Shown here piece after piece: positions 1 to 6,491 of a stretch of DNA of 14,655 nucleotides (position 1 is the stretch's first letter; the number at the start of each line of letters is the position of its first letter). The notes below the pieces were generated by a model. That model worked only from the letters and a program-made list of their open reading frames with translations. It was not told the DNA's origin and did not search any database. The translations under genes were made by a program, and so were the position numbers. Origin of the DNA: Desulfamplus sp. (GTDB lineage: Bacteria > Desulfobacterota > Desulfobacteria > Desulfobacterales > Desulfobacteraceae); NCBI GenBank assembly GCA_015232935.1, contig JADFYT010000027.1, forward strand, positions 1-14,655. Direction: 5' to 3'.

Positions 1-510
1 GCAAATGGCGTACGTCATTTCACCAATGTGCCAAACAGTCCTAAATACAAATTATTTATGACTGAACGGACAAGCAGAAACTTCAGCAAGAGAACTGGAT
101 CATACTCTCGAGCAGCAAAAATTACGACTTTTGACCCCATAATTAAAAAAGCCTCGCTCAGATATGGACTTGACTGTGCTCTTATCAAAGCTGTCATCTC
201 GGCAGAATCTGCCTTTAACTGCCAGGCAGTATCACCAAAAGGGGCTAAAGGTTTAATGCAGATCATGCCTGAAAATTACAGTTCACTTGACATCTCGGAT
301 CCTTTTGATCCATCACAGAACATTATGGGCGGATCAAAATATTTAAGACAAATGCTGGAGATCAACGAAGGAAGATTGAGACACGCTCTTGCAGCGTATA
401 ATGCAGGGCCAGAGGCTGTAAGAAAACATGAGGGCATTCCACCCTATAACGAGACCATCAACTATGTATCCAAAGTTATAGATTTGTACAAACAATATAA
501 AAATATGTGA
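1..510 (+). CDS. Lytic murein transglycosylase, SLT domain (5' end missing)
   Basis: Membrane-associated or periplasmic enzyme that cleaves the MurNAc-GlcNAc bond of peptidoglycan. The frame is open to the first base of the window, so the gene begins upstream. The GTG at 28 is internal, because the residues before it (NGVRHFTNVPNSPKYKLF) continue a DUF4124-like N-terminal module (typically 'dG..hFTN.P...ky') that often precedes SLT domains. The SLT domain runs from about residue 42 of the visible part to the end. It shows the catalytic Glu in 'AVISAESAFN', then 'SPKGAKGLMQIMP', 'DPFDPSQNIMGGSKYLRQML' and 'ALAAYNAGPEAV'. It is convergent with galU and followed by its own terminator. The family call is secure; the exact subfamily and any signal peptide lie outside the window. 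Confidence 0.93.
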   Translation, partial: ANGVRHFTNVPNSPKYKLFMTERTSRNFSKRTGSYSRAAKITTFDPIIKKASLRYGLDCALIKAVISAESAFNCQAVSPKGAKGLMQIMPENYSSLDISDPFDPSQNIMGGSKYLRQMLEINEGRLRHALAAYNAGPEAVRKHEGIPPYNETINYVSKVIDLYKQYKNM

Positions 511-530
511 CAAAATAATATTCTTGAATA

Positions 531-570
531 TCTCCTCAAAATAGATAGTGCTTTCTTGAGGAGACTTTTT
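531..570 (+). terminator. Intrinsic terminator of the lytic transglycosylase gene
   Basis: A perfect 9-bp stem (TCTCCTCAA at 531-539 with TTGAGGAGA at 556-564) is followed by CTTTTT. It begins 21 nt after the stop codon. Confidence 0.85.
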
Positions 571-583
571 AATCGATACAAGC

Positions 584-608
584 AAAAACCGGAAAGGATT
601 TTTCCGGT
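584..608 (-). terminator. Intrinsic terminator of galU
   Basis: A perfect 8-bp stem (ACCGGAAA at 588-595 with TTTCCGGT at 601-608) has a 5-nt loop. Read on the minus strand it is followed by a run of T (the A run at 584-588). It lies 63 nt beyond the galU stop and abuts the terminator of the convergent gene. Confidence 0.75.
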
Positions 609-660
609 CATGAAAACCGGAATGTTTGTTCACGATAAAAGCGGGTCACGCACGGCCATC
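609..660 (-). repeat. Intergenic repeat family 1, copy A (degenerate)
   Basis: The reverse complement aligns with copy C at 8482-8535. It begins ATGGCCGT and ends TTTTCATG, with similar spacing and scattered identities between. Here the palindromic hairpin is decayed: CATGAAAA at 609-616 is kept, but the partner arm reads GTTCACGA. It sits between the galU stop and the galU terminator, so it would be transcribed as galU 3' UTR. This is the weakest member with copy D. Confidence 0.4.
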
Positions 661-670
661 CGGATTCAAT

Positions 671-1549
671 TCAAACACATACATCCTGACCAAGCTGCTT
701 TATAAATTTTGCCAGTTTCTCTCTTATTTCCGGGCGTTCCATGGCAAAGGCAAGGTTTGCCATCTGAAATCCGGCTTTATCACCGCAGTCAAACCTGGTG
801 CCCTGAAATTTATATCCAAATATTGGCTGCTCTTTAAGAAGTTGCCCCATCGCATCAGTCAACTGAATTTCTCCGCCTGCTCCTGTTTTGCTCTGGCCAA
901 GATACTCAAAAATCTTGGGAGTCAGGATATATCGTCCGATTATGGCAAGATTTGAGGGGGCATCTTCCGGAGAGGGCTTTTCAACCATTCCTCTGATACG
1001 GACTACATTATCTTCGATCTCGTCCGCGGCAATAATCCCGTACTTGTCAGTCTGATCCATTTCAACCTCCATTACAGCTGCAATAGATGCCCGTAACCGG
1101 TCAAAACGGCTGATCATCTGGGATAGCACAGGTGAGCATGATTGAATCAGGTCATCCGCAAGGAGTACAGCAAAAGGCTCATCGCCCACAATGTCCCTTG
1201 CACACCAGATGGCATGTCCCAGCCCCAGAGGTTCATTTTGCCTTGTGTAAACAATAGTACCTGTTTTTGGCACAAGCTCCTGAAGCATCTTTAGTGTATC
1301 GTATCTTTTTTTCTTTTCTAAAGTCAGTTCTAACTCAAAGGATCTGTCAAAATGATCTTCAAGTGCTTTCTTGCCCCGACCGGTTACAAAAATAATCTGC
1401 TCAATACCGGCATCAAATGCCTCTTCAACAGCATATTGAATTATTGGTTTGTCAACAACAGTCAGCATCTCTTTTGCCATCGCTTTTGTTGCAGGTAAAA
1501 AACGGGTACCCAGCCCCGCAACCGGAAATACGGCTTTTTTGATTTTCAT
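671..1549 (-). CDS. galU: UTP--glucose-1-phosphate uridylyltransferase
   Basis: Cytoplasmic enzyme forming UDP-glucose and pyrophosphate from UTP and glucose-1-phosphate, for polysaccharide, LPS and glycolipid synthesis. The 292-aa product has the usual GalU length. Its N-terminal nucleotide-binding signature is 'AVFPVAGLGTRFLPATKAMAKEM', followed by 'DKPIIQYAVEEA', 'NEPLGLGHAIWCAR', 'LLADDLI', 'GMVEKPSPEDAPSNLAIIGRYIL' and 'GGEIQLTDAM'. The start is supported by AAGGA on the minus strand just upstream of the ATG at 1549. It is a single-gene unit, divergent from the sigma-54 activator gene and convergent with the transglycosylase gene. Nothing nearby indicates a dedicated polysaccharide locus. 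Confidence 0.97.
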   Translation of the reverse strand: MKIKKAVFPVAGLGTRFLPATKAMAKEMLTVVDKPIIQYAVEEAFDAGIEQIIFVTGRGKKALEDHFDRSFELELTLEKKKRYDTLKMLQELVPKTGTIVYTRQNEPLGLGHAIWCARDIVGDEPFAVLLADDLIQSCSPVLSQMISRFDRLRASIAAVMEVEMDQTDKYGIIAADEIEDNVVRIRGMVEKPSPEDAPSNLAIIGRYILTPKIFEYLGQSKTGAGGEIQLTDAMGQLLKEQPIFGYKFQGTRFDCGDKAGFQMANLAFAMERPEIREKLAKFIKQLGQDVCV

Positions 1550-1726
1550 GGCTAATCCTTTGTTTGGTTTTTAATGAGTATCTTCTTGGTTTTGAGCTGA
1601 AGCCAACTGATATACCAAGACTTGAGGTTCTGGTTTTACGGACTGAAAGGCAAATTTATAAAATTTTACTTATCATTCTGTCAACTACCTATAAAAACAA
1701 ACCATGATTTAAGGAATTATTTTGCT

Positions 1727-3352
1727 TTGAATTACAAACTTAGACTCTGCTTTAAAGACCGTATGGGAATCGTTGCTGATATTTCCACAACTCTTGCTCG
1801 ATCTGGTTTTAATATAGTTTCAATGGAGGTTGATCGCAGTAAAGATGAGGCACATGTTTATACAGAAATCGAGAATATCGAACAGATAATTGATAACAAT
1901 GGCCTTTTTCATCTGTTTGATACAATGGCCGATTTTATTGAAATCAAGTTCATTGAAACACTGCCTCAGGAAGAGAGGACAAATCGGTTCAGAGTTGTTC
2001 TTGATAACATGAGTGACGGAGTTATTTCAATTGACAGGGATGGCAAAATTACAACAATGAACAGAGTTGCTGCGGAAGTTTTTATGCGCAGTGCCCAAGA
2101 TATTGTCGGCAAGAGCATCAAAAGCCTTGATTTGCCTCGATACGAGATTCTAAAATGCCTCAAGGGAGAAAAAATTGATAGCCTGAAGCAGAATCTTATA
2201 ATCGCAAACAGGCGCTATCAATATGTTTCCACCTGCAAACCGATTCGTGACTCATCTGACCGAATTATTGGAGCAGTTGAAATAGCCAAAGAGATGCAAG
2301 AGATTAAAAAACTTGCCCAATCCATCTCGTTGGAAATAGATGGCACAAGTTTTACAGACATTATTGGAAAAACCCAGATCATGAAAGATGCCATTACCTT
2401 TGCTGAAAAGATTGCCCCTACAGACATAACCGTCTCTTTATACGGCCCAAGCGGAACAGGCAAGGAGCTTTTTGCAAAGGCTATCCATACAGCCAGCGGC
2501 CGAAAAGGTCTATATGTTCCGGTAAATTGTGCGGCTCTTCCTGAGCAGTTACTTGAGAGCGAACTTTTTGGATATGCAGAAGGCTCTTTTACCGGCGGGA
2601 AAAAAGATGGAAAGCAAGGCTTGTTTGAATCGGCTACTGACGGAACTGTTTTTCTGGATGAAATTGCAGAGATGCCGCTTGGCTCCCAGGCAAAATTGTT
2701 AAGACTACTCCAGGAAAAGGCTGTCAGGCGTATAGGGGAGACAAGAGAGATATCCATAAATACACGTATTGTCACTGCAACTAACAAAGATCTTGACAGG
2801 CTTGTAAAACAGGGCAAATTCCGTGAAGATCTGTACTATCGCATTAATGTAATTCCGATCCATATCCCACCTTTAAAGCATAGAAAGGAGGATATCCCGC
2901 TTCTGCTGGAACATTTTCTGTTTCAGCTATTCATCCGGCTTGGCAAAAACATATCTTTTCTGACACCTTCAGCCTTGGAAAAACTAAACATGCATGACTG
3001 GCCAGGTAATGTTCGAGAACTGAAAAATGTTGTGGAGAGAGCGGCGTTCCTGAGCGATGGCAAGGTTATTGATGTTGATTCAGTTCTGTTTTCAGGCGAA
3101 ATGGCTTCTTGTAATGGAAAAACCAGATACCGGCATGTCGATTTTCATGAAGATAGACAGGGTTATCTAAAAAAACTGTCCTTAAAAGAACAGGTTGGGG
3201 AATTTGAAAAACATATTATAATCAATACTCTTGAAAATCAAAAAACAGTCAGAAAAAGTGCTTTAGAGCTTAAATTATCCCATCCTGCCCTTCTTAAAAA
3301 AATGCAGAAATATTATATCACACTTGAGAAAATAGTTACCACTGGTAATTAA
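1727..3352 (+). CDS. TyrR-like sigma-54-dependent transcriptional activator (ACT-PAS-AAA+-HTH)
   Basis: Amino-acid-responsive enhancer-binding protein. The preferred start is TTG 1727 (541 aa), because the ACT domain begins at once (NYKLRLCFKDRMGIVADIS) and AAGGA lies 11 nt upstream; the frame stays open to a TTG at 1622. Domains: ACT about 1-78; PAS about 86-190 (VLDNMSDGVISIDRDGKI); AAA+ about 209-458 with Walker A GPSGTGKE (240-247), loop-1 motif GSFTGG (286-291), Walker B VFLDEIAE (308-315), and 'REDLYYRINV' and 'WPGNVREL'; C-terminal HTH about 493-531 (KSALELKLSHPALLKKMQKY), resembling TyrR. The loop-1 motif keeps the FTG core of GAFTGA but differs at the second and last residues. E. coli TyrR lacks the motif, so this protein is more likely a true sigma-54 activator. 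The ald gene, with a -24/-12 promoter, lies directly downstream and is the probable target. The ligand is unknown; alanine or an aromatic amino acid is possible. Confidence 0.92.
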   Translation: MNYKLRLCFKDRMGIVADISTTLARSGFNIVSMEVDRSKDEAHVYTEIENIEQIIDNNGLFHLFDTMADFIEIKFIETLPQEERTNRFRVVLDNMSDGVISIDRDGKITTMNRVAAEVFMRSAQDIVGKSIKSLDLPRYEILKCLKGEKIDSLKQNLIIANRRYQYVSTCKPIRDSSDRIIGAVEIAKEMQEIKKLAQSISLEIDGTSFTDIIGKTQIMKDAITFAEKIAPTDITVSLYGPSGTGKELFAKAIHTASGRKGLYVPVNCAALPEQLLESELFGYAEGSFTGGKKDGKQGLFESATDGTVFLDEIAEMPLGSQAKLLRLLQEKAVRRIGETREISINTRIVTATNKDLDRLVKQGKFREDLYYRINVIPIHIPPLKHRKEDIPLLLEHFLFQLFIRLGKNISFLTPSALEKLNMHDWPGNVRELKNVVERAAFLSDGKVIDVDSVLFSGEMASCNGKTRYRHVDFHEDRQGYLKKLSLKEQVGEFEKHIIINTLENQKTVRKSALELKLSHPALLKKMQKYYITLEKIVTTGN

Positions 3353-3463
3353 AACGGACAAAAACGGGATAAATGAGCAATGATAAATAAAAACAGATTG
3401 TTAAAACAATAAAAATTAGGTATTGATTTTAGGTGACATGTTCTGGCGGTAAGTTTAATTACC
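3336..3463. promoter_or_regulatory. Candidate activator-binding palindromes upstream of ald
   Basis: There are two palindromes with the same half-site. TTACCA-C-TGGTAA at 3336-3348 overlaps the last codons of the activator gene. GGTAA-(6 nt)-TTACC spans 3448-3463. They lie about 230 and 120 bp upstream of the predicted ald start site, the usual distance for sigma-54 enhancer sites. The first overlaps coding sequence and could be chance. Assignment to the neighbouring TyrR-like protein is inference. Confidence 0.35.
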
Positions 3464-3549
3464 ACACTCCCTTCTACGACGTTTACATCAACTCATACAC
3501 TGCCTGCCATGACAGGGCTATATTTGATTTATGTTCAAATTTTAGGGCA

Positions 3550-3565
3550 TGGCACACATTTGGCA
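3550..3565 (+). promoter_or_regulatory. Sigma-54 (-24/-12) promoter of ald
   Basis: TGGCAC at 3550-3555, five bases, then TGGCA at 3561-3565. The GG and GC doublets are exactly 12 bp apart, as in the consensus TGGCAC-N5-TTGCA, with one mismatch. The predicted start site is near 3576, giving a leader of about 49 nt. It lies between a sigma-54 activator gene and ald. An inverted repeat (TGCCATG at 3508-3514 and CATGGCA at 3548-3554) overlaps the -24 element. Confidence 0.75.
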
Positions 3566-3624
3566 TTGAGATTCTGTTTGATAATATTGATTTTTTTTAA
3601 TTTTTAAAAAAGGAGATTTGAAAA

Positions 3625-4737
3625 ATGATTGTAGGTATCCTCAAAGAGATTAAAGTTGCCGAGAAAAGAGTTTGCATGACTCCTGCTGGCGTTGTTGCAC
3701 TGAAACAGAATGGTCATGAAGTACTGGTTGAGAAAGATGCCGGCAAGGGCAGCGGTTATGAAGATGCGGCCTATATCAAAGCAGGTGCCACGATTGCAGA
3801 TACCCCTGCCGAGATATACAAGAAATGCGATATGGTGATGCATGTAAAAGAGCCACAGCCATCTGAGTATGATCTCATCAGAGAAGGCCAGATTGTCTTT
3901 ACATACCTTCACCTTGCAGCAGATGAAACACAAACCCACGCACTTGTAAAAAGTAAAGCTGTGTGCATTGCATATGAAACCATTCAGAAAAAAGATGGTT
4001 CGCTTCCTCTTTTGGTCCCAATGAGTGAGGTTGCGGGGCGTATGGCTGTTCAGGAGGGCGCAAGATTTCTTGAAATGCCTCAGGGTGGCATGGGTGTGCT
4101 TCTTGGTGGCGTAACAGGAGTCGAGCCTGCCACTGTAGTAGTTATCGGCGGCGGTGTTGTTGGGATAAATGCTGCAAAAATGGCCTGCGGACTTGGTGCC
4201 AAAGTCTATATATTAGATACAAATCTTGAACGATTGAGATATCTGGATGATGTCATGCCAGCCAACTGCTTTCCCATTATGTCCAACGCCGGAATTCTGC
4301 GTGAACTTGTCCTGAAGGCCGACCTTGTTATTGGAGCTGTGCTTGTAGCCGGTGCAAAAGCACCAAAACTTATTTCAAAAGAGATGCTGAAAGAGATGAA
4401 AAATGGCTCTGTAATTGTTGATGTTGCCATTGATCAGGGCGGATGCTTTGAAACTTCAAAAGCAACTACCCATACAGATCCCACATATGTTATTGACGGT
4501 GTTATCCATTACTGTGTTGCCAATATGCCTGGTGCCGTGGCAAGAACCTCCACAATGGCCTTGACCAATGCAACCTTGCCCTACGCTCTTCAGATTGCAA
4601 ACAAAGGGTGGAAAAGGGCAATGCAGGAAAATGAAGAGATAAAACTTGGAGCCAATGTTATAAATGGCATGGTAACATACAAGGCTGTAGCAGAAGCGTT
4701 TGACCTCGATTATACAGATATAAGCGGTCTGATTTGA
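3625..4737 (+). CDS. ald: Alanine dehydrogenase
   Basis: Cytoplasmic NAD-dependent enzyme interconverting L-alanine with pyruvate and ammonia. The 370-aa length is typical. Known active-site residues sit at their usual positions: Lys75 (HVKEPQ), His96 (YLHLA) and Asp270 (AIDQGG). The Rossmann glycines are GGGVVG at 175-180, with Asp198 closing the NAD ribose site (YILDTN). The N-terminus MIVGILKEIK and 'RVCMTPAGV' match the AlaDH/PNT family. AAAGGAG ends 9 nt before the ATG. The gene is monocistronic: sigma-54 promoter and TyrR-like activator gene upstream, terminator-like hairpin shortly after the stop. Control by the activator suggests induction by amino acids, for alanine use as carbon and nitrogen source or for NADH balance. 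Confidence 0.97.
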   Translation: MIVGILKEIKVAEKRVCMTPAGVVALKQNGHEVLVEKDAGKGSGYEDAAYIKAGATIADTPAEIYKKCDMVMHVKEPQPSEYDLIREGQIVFTYLHLAADETQTHALVKSKAVCIAYETIQKKDGSLPLLVPMSEVAGRMAVQEGARFLEMPQGGMGVLLGGVTGVEPATVVVIGGGVVGINAAKMACGLGAKVYILDTNLERLRYLDDVMPANCFPIMSNAGILRELVLKADLVIGAVLVAGAKAPKLISKEMLKEMKNGSVIVDVAIDQGGCFETSKATTHTDPTYVIDGVIHYCVANMPGAVARTSTMALTNATLPYALQIANKGWKRAMQENEEIKLGANVINGMVTYKAVAEAFDLDYTDISGLI

Positions 4738-4747
4738 CAATTAACTC

Positions 4748-4782
4748 GGGAAAACGCAATCTATAAGCCTTTTCGCTTTTTT
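4748..4782 (+). terminator. Possible intrinsic terminator of ald
   Basis: An imperfect 10-bp stem (GGGAAAACGC at 4748-4757 with GCCTTTTCGC at 4767-4776, two mismatches) is followed directly by six T. It starts 10 nt after the ald stop. If real, it separates element R1 from ald. Confidence 0.45.
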
Positions 4783-4807
4783 CTTTCACAGAAATCAAGG
4801 GATAAGG

Positions 4808-4816
4808 TGCTAATAT
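4808..4816 (+). promoter_or_regulatory. Weak extended -10 candidate for the R1 transcript
   Basis: TGC-TAATAT is an extended -10-like motif (TGnTATAAT) with no convincing -35. It would place a start near 4823, some 9 nt before the basal stem of R1. The match is modest and is offered only because R1 otherwise lacks a promoter. Confidence 0.25.
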
Positions 4817-4831
4817 CCTCCAAGCAACCTG

Positions 4832-4937
4832 GGCATGTTTCATATCACCTCAAAAGCAGTTTACACTTTTTTTGAGAAAATCCCCTGAAAATGGGAATGA
4901 GGTTAAGGAAAATGTAAACCAGCAAATGAAACATGCC
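4832..4937 (+). ncRNA. Structured element R1 (candidate small RNA)
   Basis: A 106-nt imperfect hairpin. The basal 12-bp stem is perfect (GGCATGTTTCAT at 4832-4843 with ATGAAACATGCC at 4926-4937). Inside it are an internal loop with TCAAAAGC, a second stem (GTTTACA at 4859-4865 with TGTAAAC at 4913-4919), and a small apical hairpin (TCCC/GGGA) around CCCCTGAAAA. ACCTCA (4847-4852) is also complementary to TGAGGT (4898-4903), an alternative or pseudoknot pairing. A related element, R2, lies at 5331-5448 and has compensatory changes in the basal stem. R1 is followed 30 nt later by a strong terminator, so a transcript of about 180 nt (near 4823 to 5005) is plausible. It matches no RNA family I recognise. 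Alternative: a small non-autonomous mobile element with inverted ends. Confidence 0.5.
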
Positions 4938-4966
4938 TAAACTTGAATAAACATAATTGATCTCTT

Positions 4967-5005
4967 AACGACCATTATCCTGACGGGTAGTGGTCGTTTT
5001 GTTTG
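4967..5005 (+). terminator. Strong intrinsic terminator downstream of R1
   Basis: A 14-bp stem (arms 4967-4980 and 4985-4998, two G-U pairs) has a TGAC tetraloop and runs into TTTTGTTT. It lies 230 nt beyond the ald stop and 30 nt beyond R1, so it ends either read-through ald mRNA or an R1 small RNA. Confidence 0.85.
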
Positions 5006-5038
5006 TCCAATAACAGATCATGGATTTTGGGTAATCAG

Positions 5039-5052
5039 TATCCATATGGATA
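5039..5052. promoter_or_regulatory. Perfect palindrome, candidate upstream activator site
   Basis: TATCCATATGGATA is a perfect 14-bp palindrome about 160 bp upstream of the -24/-12 promoter at 5209, a usual enhancer distance. TGGATA-like half-sites recur nearby. The activator that would bind it is not in view. I see nothing else definable between 5006 and 5208. Confidence 0.3.
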
Positions 5053-5208
5053 GAGATCTGGATATAAAATACTCACTTCTCCACACAATATTCTTTAGCT
5101 CATCTGACATTGTCACATATCTTGTTCTTAGTTCATCTTTGTCAAAAACTATAAAATACAAGATCTTATCCTGTTTTATTAAAAATATTGGTTGACTTTC
5201 AACGGCTT

Positions 5209-5224
5209 TGGCATATTGATTGCA
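5209..5224 (+). promoter_or_regulatory. Sigma-54 (-24/-12) promoter of the Spy/ZraP-like gene
   Basis: TGGCAT at 5209-5214, five bases, then TTGCA at 5220-5224. The GG and GC doublets have the exact 12-bp spacing; only the last base of the -24 block departs from TGGCAC-N5-TTGCA. The start site would be near 5235, giving a leader of about 280 nt that contains element R2. Enterobacterial zraP, which encodes a related periplasmic protein, is also sigma-54 dependent, which supports the assignment. Confidence 0.65.
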
Positions 5225-5330
5225 TTTATACTATAACAAATACGCCGTCCACATGTCTTTTTATAGTCTTGTTAGATTAGATCCATTTAAATAATAAGAT
5301 CATGGATATTGGAGCCGGGTTTCAAATACA

Positions 5331-5448
5331 GGCATCCTTCATATGGCATCAAAAGCGGTTTGCATTTTTTTGAAAGCGAATACCCCTGAAAAAACAGGAT
5401 CATGGCTACAAAAAAGTGTTAACCTATAATCGGCAAGTGAAGGATGCC
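5331..5448 (+). ncRNA. Structured element R2 in the leader of the Spy/ZraP-like gene
   Basis: A second copy of the R1 architecture (118 nt). The basal stem pairs GGCATCCTTCAT (5331-5342) with GTGAAGGATGCC (5437-5448). Against R1, two pairs are exchanged by double substitution (G-C to C-G, U-A to C-G) and one becomes G-U. TCAAAAGC is conserved at 5349-5356. A 15-position inner stem joins 5357-5371 to 5410-5424 with one mismatch and two wobble pairs. The apical hairpin CCTG/CAGG carries the conserved CCCCTGAAAA. TGGCATC (5344-5350) could compete with the basal stem by pairing with GATGCCA (5443-5449), so two alternative folds exist. It ends 68 nt before the gene start. It could act as a leader regulator (metal, envelope stress or temperature); no ligand can be named. 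Confidence 0.5.
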
Positions 5449-5516
5449 AAAATATAAAACCGTTATTTAAATTTAATTTTGTTTAGATGGGACAAATAAA
5501 CCATCAGGGAGGCAAT

Positions 5517-6188
5517 ATGAAAAAACAGGCACTTATAAAACTTGCTGCAATTTTTACAATACTTGCTATGACAGGAACAGCTTTTGCGTGGGGTGGATCT
5601 GGAAAAAGAGGCAGGGCAATGGATGCGAAACTTGGCGGTCAGATCTGTGCTCAGGATTGGGCAAATTTGACAGAAGACCAGCAAAGCAAGCTTAAGGCAC
5701 TGCATCAGAAATTTATTGATGAAACAGCAACCACAAGAGCATCCATGGTCGCAAAACATGAAGAGATAAGAATTTTTATGGAGACCACATCGCCTGACAA
5801 GGCAAAACTCCTCGCCCTTTCAGCTGAAATTATGGAGCTAAAAAAGCAGGTCATGGCAAAAAAGATAGATATGGCACTTGAAGTCAAAAAGATCGCTCCT
5901 GAACTTGATATCTCAATGATTATGATGGATGGACATGGCAAAACAGGTAAGGGAAAAGGGATGATGGGTAAATGCGATATGATGGAAAAATGTGCCATGA
6001 TGGGTAATAAAATGGGTGGAATGGGTAAAGGTATGGGAATGATGGGCAACAAAGGTATGGGAAAAATGAATTGTCCAGCAATGAGTGGCCATCATGATAA
6101 GAGTGATGAAACCTCAACTGAGAATGAAGCTCAAACTCAGGACAACAATGAGACACAACCGACTCACAATGCTCATGAAACCAATTAG
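5517..6188 (+). CDS. Spy/CpxP/ZraP-like periplasmic protein with Met-rich metal-binding tail
   Basis: Exported protein, probably a periplasmic chaperone or metal scavenger. The start chosen is ATG 5517 (223 aa), because AGGGAGG lies 4 nt upstream and the signal peptide begins there (MKKQALIKLAAIFTILAMTGTAFA, cleavage after residue 24); the ATG at 5487 has no such site. The core about 46-135 is helical, with the family 'LTEDQQSKLKALHQKF' at 51-66 and charged helices after it. Residues 137-193 are extremely Met/Gly/Lys-rich with Cys153, Cys159, Cys186 and a final HH, suited to Cu(I), Zn or Ni. The tail 194-223 is acidic and Asn/Gln/Thr-rich. The family is usually about 140-165 aa, so the last 60-80 residues are an extension. 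A sigma-54 promoter and long structured leader precede it. The exact metal is unknown. Confidence 0.82.
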   Translation: MKKQALIKLAAIFTILAMTGTAFAWGGSGKRGRAMDAKLGGQICAQDWANLTEDQQSKLKALHQKFIDETATTRASMVAKHEEIRIFMETTSPDKAKLLALSAEIMELKKQVMAKKIDMALEVKKIAPELDISMIMMDGHGKTGKGKGMMGKCDMMEKCAMMGNKMGGMGKGMGMMGNKGMGKMNCPAMSGHHDKSDETSTENEAQTQDNNETQPTHNAHETN

Positions 6189-6193
6189 TGTTC

Positions 6194-6274
6194 CTTCAAG
6201 GTTTAACTGTCGGGTGAAAAAAATCTCGCAAGATTGAATAATCTTAAGATCTACCCGACACTTTAAACTTGAAG
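6194..6274. repeat. Intergenic inverted-repeat family 2, copy 1
   Basis: This long hairpin begins 5 nt after the stop of the Spy/ZraP-like gene. CTTCAAG...TTTAA...TGTCGGGT on the left pairs with ACCCGACA...TTTAAACTTGAAG on the right; the core TGTCGGGT/ACCCGACA (6208-6215/6253-6260) is perfect. The right arm is almost identical to that of copy 2 (7613-7678). No T-run follows, so it is not a simple terminator; it may protect the mRNA 3' end. Confidence 0.6.
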
Positions 6275-6340
6275 AAGCATTAGAACGACCGTGAAAAATT
6301 CACCAGATACACACAAACTATAAGTTAATACAATAAACTG

Positions 6341-6400
6341 TCATGATCAGATTCTGATTACCCTGAATCATGAAAACCAGAACGAATTTTCATTGTAAAA
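6341..6400 (+). repeat. Intergenic repeat family 1, copy B
   Basis: A first small hairpin (ATCAG/CTGAT) is followed by a second (CATGAAAA at 6369-6376 with TTTTCATT at 6387-6394, one mismatch) and then GTAAAA. From the leading TCATG to CATGAAAA is 28 nt, exactly as in copy C. It lies in the 3' region of the Spy/ZraP-like gene. Confidence 0.55.
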
Positions 6401-6491
6401 ACATAGCAGACGACAAGCCAGATACATCAAACAGACAAGATATCTATAACGATACTGCCAAAATTATTAAGACAAACAAACTTGACCATAT

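Noticed and set aside
28..30. GTG at 28 as the start of the lytic transglycosylase
   Set aside because: The frame is open to base 1 and the preceding residues (NGVRHFTN) belong to a recognisable DUF4124-like module, so the gene is cut by the window edge.
2218..2817. 199-aa minus-strand open frame inside the activator gene
   Set aside because: It lies opposite the conserved AAA+ domain, shows no recognisable motif, and is explained by the codon pattern of the real gene.
4832..5448. R1/R2 as ends of an insertion sequence flanking an internal segment
   Set aside because: They are in the same orientation, each is internally paired, and no transposase or remnant lies between them.
5705..6156. 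Several minus-strand open frames (Ile/Pro- and His-rich) opposite the Spy/ZraP-like gene
   Set aside because: Their odd composition is the mirror of the Met/Gly-rich coding repeat; no start site or family resemblance.
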